DNA of 64,000 nucleotides, from positions 49,601 through 113,600 of the forward strand of contig JAJTDM010000033.1 in NCBI GenBank assembly GCA_021300575.1, in the 5' to 3' direction. Positions 60,338 to 64,000 of this stretch are shown here, one piece after another; position 1 is the first letter of the stretch; every line of letters begins with the position of its first letter. The position numbers and the translations under genes are program-made. A model generated the notes under the pieces. It saw nothing but the letters and a program-made list of their open reading frames with translations, was not told where the DNA came from and ran no database searches. Source of the stretch: Rubrivivax sp. Its GTDB lineage: Bacteria; Pseudomonadota; Gammaproteobacteria; Burkholderiales; Burkholderiaceae_C.

Positions 60338-61507
60338 GTGTCCGAGTATCGCATCCAGGTACATGATTCGCCCACCGAGATTCCCGCGGCAGACTGGGAT
60401 GGACTGCTGGGGCGGCAGAAGCACCCGACCCCCTTCATGCGCCACGCCTATCTCAGCGCGCTTGAGGCCTCAGGCAGTGCCACTCCTGCCACAGGCTGGG
60501 ATCCCAAGTTCCTCACCCTCTGGCACAACGGGGACCTGCACGCGGGTCTGGCGCTGTACCTCAAGAGCCATTCATATGGGGAATATGTCTTCGACTGGGC
60601 GTGGGCCGACGCTCATCATCGTCACCGCCTGCCGTACTACCCGAAAGCGCTGGCCGCCGTCCCGTTCACGCCCGTGCCCGGCACGCGGCTGCTGGCCCGT
60701 GACGAAGCTTCGCGCGCCGCACTGGCCGAGGCTCTTCGGCAGCTAACGAAGGAGTTCGGCCTGTCGTCTGCGCACCTGCTGTTCATGGATGGCTGCGACG
60801 AAGCGGCGCTGGCATCCCAGGGGTGGCTGATCCGCGAAGGCCTGCAGTTCCACTGGATCCAGGACCCAGAGCACCCGGTGATGGACTTTTCGCAGTTGCT
60901 CAGCGGCATGCACCGACACAAGCGCAAGAACATTGTTCAGGAACGCCGCCGCGTGGCCGACGCCGGCGTGAGCTTCACCATTCATGAAGGCAGCGCCATC
61001 GACGAAGGTCTCTGGGACTTCTTCTATCGGTGCTACTGCGGCACCTACGCCGCGCACCACTCCAGCCCGTACATCAGTCGAGACTTCTTTTCCAGGATGG
61101 CCCGGGACCTGCCTGAACACTGGGTGCTCTTCGTGGCTCGCCGCCAGGGCCAGCCCGTGGCAGCTTCGCTCATCGCGATCGACCGGGGCACCGGGTGGGC
61201 CTGGGGACGCTACTGGGGCGCCACGGAGTCCATACCGTGCCTGCATTTCGAGGCCTGTTACTACCAGCCCCTGGCCTGGTGCATCGCTCAGGGATTCAAT
61301 CGGTTCGAAGGAGGTGCCCAGGGGGAACACAAGATGGCACGGGGCCTTCTTCCCGTCAGGACGGCTTCCGCACACTGGATCCGGAACGTCCACTTCGAGG
61401 CGGCTATCGCCGATTTCCTGGCCCGTGAAGGCACGGGCATCGAGGCCTATGCCGATGAGTTGCGAGACCGCAGTCCCTTCAGGAAGCCGTCACCGGAAGC
61501 GGTCTGA
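60338..61507 (+). CDS. FemAB/GNAT-like acyltransferase (DUF482 family)
   Basis: A 389-residue protein of the peptidogalycan-biosynthesis/DUF482 group with a GNAT fold; its reaction is unknown. Family motifs include HPTPFMRHAYLSALE, HSYGEYVFDWAWADA, YYPKALAAVPFTPVPG, RHKRKNIVQERRRV and FEGGAQGEHKMARG. I chose the GTG at 60338 with AGGAG about ten bases upstream. It is divergent from nadE and may share promoter sequences with it. Confidence 0.85.
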   Translation: MSEYRIQVHDSPTEIPAADWDGLLGRQKHPTPFMRHAYLSALEASGSATPATGWDPKFLTLWHNGDLHAGLALYLKSHSYGEYVFDWAWADAHHRHRLPYYPKALAAVPFTPVPGTRLLARDEASRAALAEALRQLTKEFGLSSAHLLFMDGCDEAALASQGWLIREGLQFHWIQDPEHPVMDFSQLLSGMHRHKRKNIVQERRRVADAGVSFTIHEGSAIDEGLWDFFYRCYCGTYAAHHSSPYISRDFFSRMARDLPEHWVLFVARRQGQPVAASLIAIDRGTGWAWGRYWGATESIPCLHFEACYYQPLAWCIAQGFNRFEGGAQGEHKMARGLLPVRTASAHWIRNVHFEAAIADFLAREGTGIEAYADELRDRSPFRKPSPEAV

Positions 61508-61594
61508 CTCCCTTCAGGCGCCCTTGCAAGCACCGTTGACAGGGACAAGCCCTGCCCTGCCCAGCCCGCGCTGAAGCCGAAGGGCGAGGCCTCT

Positions 61595-62134
61595 TCAGCC
61601 GGCCTGCTTGGCCGCCCAGTTCGCCATGCCAGCTTGCACTTCCTCGCGAGCGCTTTGCGGTCCTTCCCAGCCCTGCACCTTGACCCACTTGCCAGGTTCA
61701 AGATCCTTGTAGTGCTCAAAGAAGTGCTGGATGGTCTTCAACCGCATGGGGTTGAGGTCCTCGGGCTTCTGCCACTGGGTGTAGATCGACAGGATCTTGT
61801 CGATAGGCACGGCCAGCAGTTTGTTGTCACCGCCCGCCTCGTCGTCCATCTTGAGCACGCCAATCGGGCGGCATGTCACCACCACGCCGGGGATCAGCGG
61901 CACGGGGGTGATGACCAGCACGTCCACCGGGTCACCATCATCGGCCAGGGTCTTGGGGATGTAGCCGTAGTTGCATGGATAGTGCATGGCGGTACCCATG
62001 AAACGATCCACGAACAGCGCACCGGATTCCTCGTCGACCTCGTACTTGATTGGGTCGGCATTCATCGGGATCTCGATGATGACGTTGAACTCTTCGGGCG
62101 CTTTGGCACCGGGCGACACGTTGTGCAGACTCAT
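61595..62134 (-). CDS. ppa: Inorganic pyrophosphatase (soluble, family I)
   Basis: It hydrolyses pyrophosphate released by biosynthetic reactions. The 179-residue protein has the active-site segment [10 protein letters not shown] with Asp66, Asp68 and Asp71, and the conserved [13 protein letters not shown] and [17 protein letters not shown] motifs. A 7-bp perfect hairpin (CTCGAAG/CTTCGAG) lies in its 5' region around 62172-62191. It is divergent from hppA. Confidence 0.97.
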   Translation of the reverse strand: MSLHNVSPGAKAPEEFNVIIEIPMNADPIKYEVDEESGALFVDRFMGTAMHYPCNYGYIPKTLADDGDPVDVLVITPVPLIPGVVVTCRPIGVLKMDDEAGGDNKLLAVPIDKILSIYTQWQKPEDLNPMRLKTIQHFFEHYKDLEPGKWVKVQGWEGPQSAREEVQAGMANWAAKQAG

Positions 62135-62326
62135 ACGGGCTTTCGATCAGGAAGTTGACTGTGGCGGCCTCGAAGACAGCACTTCGAGATCAGGGTTCAC
62201 CCCAATTCTAGGCGGCGTGCTTTCCAAGTTCTGACAGGAAGCCGTTGACACCATTGAGTGTCAGGGCCGTCAAACCGCAGGAAAACACCATGGCTGACAG
62301 GGTCGAGCGTCCCGTAGCATTCGCTC

Positions 62327-62346
62327 GGTCCCGGAGGTGAGGGACC
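62327..62346 (+). promoter_or_regulatory. Hairpin in the hppA 5' region
   Basis: GGTCCC and GGGACC form a 6-bp stem around a GGAGGTGA loop about 70 bases before hppA. A decoy or structural role is possible; no terminator T-run follows. Confidence 0.3.
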
Positions 62347-62417
62347 AGCGCGCCAGAACGAGGCTTGCTTTGCTTCCTGGCACAGACGAAAGATAGAAAG
62401 AAGAAGGAGTTCTCCCG

Positions 62418-64000
62418 ATGTCCACTTCGATGGCGCTCAACGTAGCGCTTGGCTGCGGCTTGATTGCCGTGATCTACGGGTTCTTGCAACGCAGTTGGAT
62501 CCTCAAGCAGGATGCCGGCAACGCGCGCATGCAGGAAATCGCCGGCGCTATCCAGCAAGGTGCTGCCGCTTACCTCGCCCGCCAGTACAAGACCATCGGC
62601 ATCGTCGGCGTCGTGTTGGCTGCGCTGATCCTGGTCTTCCTCGACACCAAGACAGCCATCGGCTTCGTGCTCGGGGCGGTCCTGTCGGGCGCCTGCGGCT
62701 TCATCGGCATGAACATCTCGGTGCGCGCCAACGTGCGCACCGCGCAAGCCGCCACCAAGGGCATCGGTCCGGCACTGGACGTCGCCTTCAAGGGTGGCGC
62801 CATCACCGGCATGCTGGTCGTCGGCCTGGGACTCATCGGCGTCGTGCTGTTCTTCTGGTGGACCACCGGTGCGGTGATGCCCGCCGGTGACACCACGCTG
62901 TCGCAAATGCTCAAGCCCATGCTCGGGCTGGCATTCGGCTCGTCGCTGATTTCGATCTTTGCGAGGCTGGGCGGTGGCATCTTCACCAAAGGTGCTGACG
63001 TCGGCGCCGACCTGGTGGGCAAGGTGGAAGCCGGCATTCCGGAAGACGATCCGCGCAACCCGGCCGTGATCGCTGACAACGTGGGCGACAACGTGGGTGA
63101 CTGCGCCGGCATGGCCGCCGATCTGTTCGAGACCTATGCGGTGACGCTGATCGCCACCATGGCGTTGGGCGCCATCATGGTCGTCAGCGCCCCGATGGCT
63201 GGCGTGATCTACCCGCTGGTGCTGGGCGGGGTGTCGATCATCGCGTCCATCATCGGCTGCTACTTCGTCAAGGCCTCGCCCGGCATGACCAACGTGATGC
63301 CAGCGCTGTACCGCGGCCTGGCGGTGGCCGGCGTGCTGTCGCTGATCGCGTTCTACTTCGTCACCAACGCGGTGTTCCCCGAGCCCGTGAAGCTGGTCGG
63401 CGGCAAGACGGCCAGTGCGATGGCGCTCTTCGGCGCCTGCTTTGTCGGCCTGGCGCTCACGGCCGCGCTGGTCTGGATCACCGAGTTCTACACCGGCACG
63501 CAGTACAGCCCGGTCAAGCACATCGCACAGGCGTCCACCACCGGCCACGGCACCAACATCATCGCCGGTCTGGGCGTCAGCATGCGCTCCACGGCCTACC
63601 CGGTTCTGCTGATCTGTGCTGCCATCTACGCGGCCTACGCGCTGGCCGGCCTGTACGGCATCGCGGTGGCCGCCACCTCGATGCTGAGCATGGCGGGCAT
63701 CGTCGTCGCGCTGGACGCCTACGGCCCCATCACCGACAACGCTGGCGGCATTGCCGAGATGGCCGAGCTGCCCAGCAGCGTTCGCGACATCACCGACCCG
63801 CTGGACGCCGTGGGCAACACCACCAAGGCGGTGACCAAGGGCTACGCCATCGGCTCTGCCGGCCTGGCCGCGCTGGTGCTGTTCGCCGACTACACGCACG
63901 CGCTGGAAGCGCGCGGCATGAACCTGGCGTTCGACCTGAGCGACCACAAGGTGATCGTCGGCCTGTTCATCGGCGGCCTCATCCCTTACCTCTTCGGCGC
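62418..64000 (+). CDS. hppA: Membrane-bound proton-translocating pyrophosphatase, 3'-partial
   Basis: It couples pyrophosphate hydrolysis to proton transport across the membrane. About 527 residues are present before the right edge, of a usual 650-780. Multiple membrane helices are visible; the catalytic segments [45 protein letters not shown] and [40 protein letters not shown] are intact. The lysine in GNTTKA, where potassium-dependent enzymes have alanine, indicates the potassium-independent subclass. AAGGAG lies eight bases before the ATG. A soluble pyrophosphatase gene is divergent beside it. Confidence 0.96.
   Translation, partial: MSTSMALNVALGCGLIAVIYGFLQRSWILKQDAGNARMQEIAGAIQQGAAAYLARQYKTIGIVGVVLAALILVFLDTKTAIGFVLGAVLSGACGFIGMNISVRANVRTAQAATKGIGPALDVAFKGGAITGMLVVGLGLIGVVLFFWWTTGAVMPAGDTTLSQMLKPMLGLAFGSSLISIFARLGGGIFTKGADVGADLVGKVEAGIPEDDPRNPAVIADNVGDNVGDCAGMAADLFETYAVTLIATMALGAIMVVSAPMAGVIYPLVLGGVSIIASIIGCYFVKASPGMTNVMPALYRGLAVAGVLSLIAFYFVTNAVFPEPVKLVGGKTASAMALFGACFVGLALTAALVWITEFYTGTQYSPVKHIAQASTTGHGTNIIAGLGVSMRSTAYPVLLICAAIYAAYALAGLYGIAVAATSMLSMAGIVVALDAYGPITDNAGGIAEMAELPSSVRDITDPLDAVGNTTKAVTKGYAIGSAGLAALVLFADYTHALEARGMNLAFDLSDHKVIVGLFIGGLIPYLFG

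Noticed and set aside
62290..62340. Small open frame of 16 codons in the hppA leader
   Set aside because: No enrichment for any amino acid, no good ribosome-binding site, and no terminator follows.
62208..63947. Long minus-strand open frame of 579 codons rich in His, Gln, Arg and Asp
   Set aside because: It lies opposite hppA, whose protein is clearly recognisable. The composition is that of an antisense frame of a high-GC gene, and no family resemblance is seen.

Overview
This window is a 64 kb stretch of high-GC, gene-dense chromosome from a betaproteobacterium, almost certainly of the order Burkholderiales (Rubrivivax/Leptothrix/Aquabacterium-like). The inference rests on gene order: ilvB-ilvN-ilvC-pssA-leuA beside a sigma-factor/DUF3619/DUF3106/RDD operon, etfB-etfA-acyl-CoA dehydrogenase, tRNA-Leu(UAG)-tig-clpP-clpX-lon, odhA-odhB-lpdA-zapE, trxA-rho-rpmE2, nadE-glnB, hpnCDE and bamD/rluD. 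No phage, insertion sequence, CRISPR array or rRNA operon is visible; nearly all of it is core chromosome.

Layout. 1-4.2 kb: RND efflux pump (cut by the left edge) and its adaptor. 4.3-12.4 kb: rnhA, a SAM methyltransferase, gloB, mltD, a MAPEG protein, recR, ybaB, dnaX and a PurM-like paralogue. 12.6-15 kb: SRP RNA, trxA, rho and rpmE2. 15-22 kb: a GT-C-like membrane protein, glmM, ftsH, rluD and bamD. 22-31 kb: a DinG-type helicase, zapE and the 2-oxoglutarate dehydrogenase operon. 31-37 kb: a Cys-cluster protein, an orphan solute-binding protein, acyl-CoA dehydrogenase and etfAB. 37-43.6 kb: tRNA-Gly/Cys/Leu, the lon-clpX-clpP-tig proteostasis block and tRNA-Leu(UAG). 43.7-48.5 kb: squalene synthesis (hpnCDE), an IclR regulator and PBP7. 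48.7-55 kb: branched-chain amino-acid synthesis with pssA. 55-58 kb: the sigma/DUF operon, dgkA and a LOG-like protein. 58-64 kb: glnB, nadE, a GNAT-like protein, ppa and hppA (cut by the right edge).

Regulatory signals read directly from the sequence: a leucine leader peptide plus terminator upstream of leuA; a small valine-rich leader with competing hairpins upstream of ilvB; sigma-32-type promoters in front of ftsH and lon; a rho promoter that overlaps the trxA stop codon and precedes a long structured leader; and several promoters placed so that the start codon lies at the predicted transcription start.

The main anomaly is that three genes (the RDD protein, hpnE and the GT-C-like protein) look as if each has lost an internal segment; two of the junctions break the reading frame. 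The genes usually found around ftsH (folP, rlmE) are also absent. The most promising poorly described system is the sigma factor - single-pass membrane DUF3619 - exported DUF3106 - RDD operon, whose topology suggests an envelope-sensing module.
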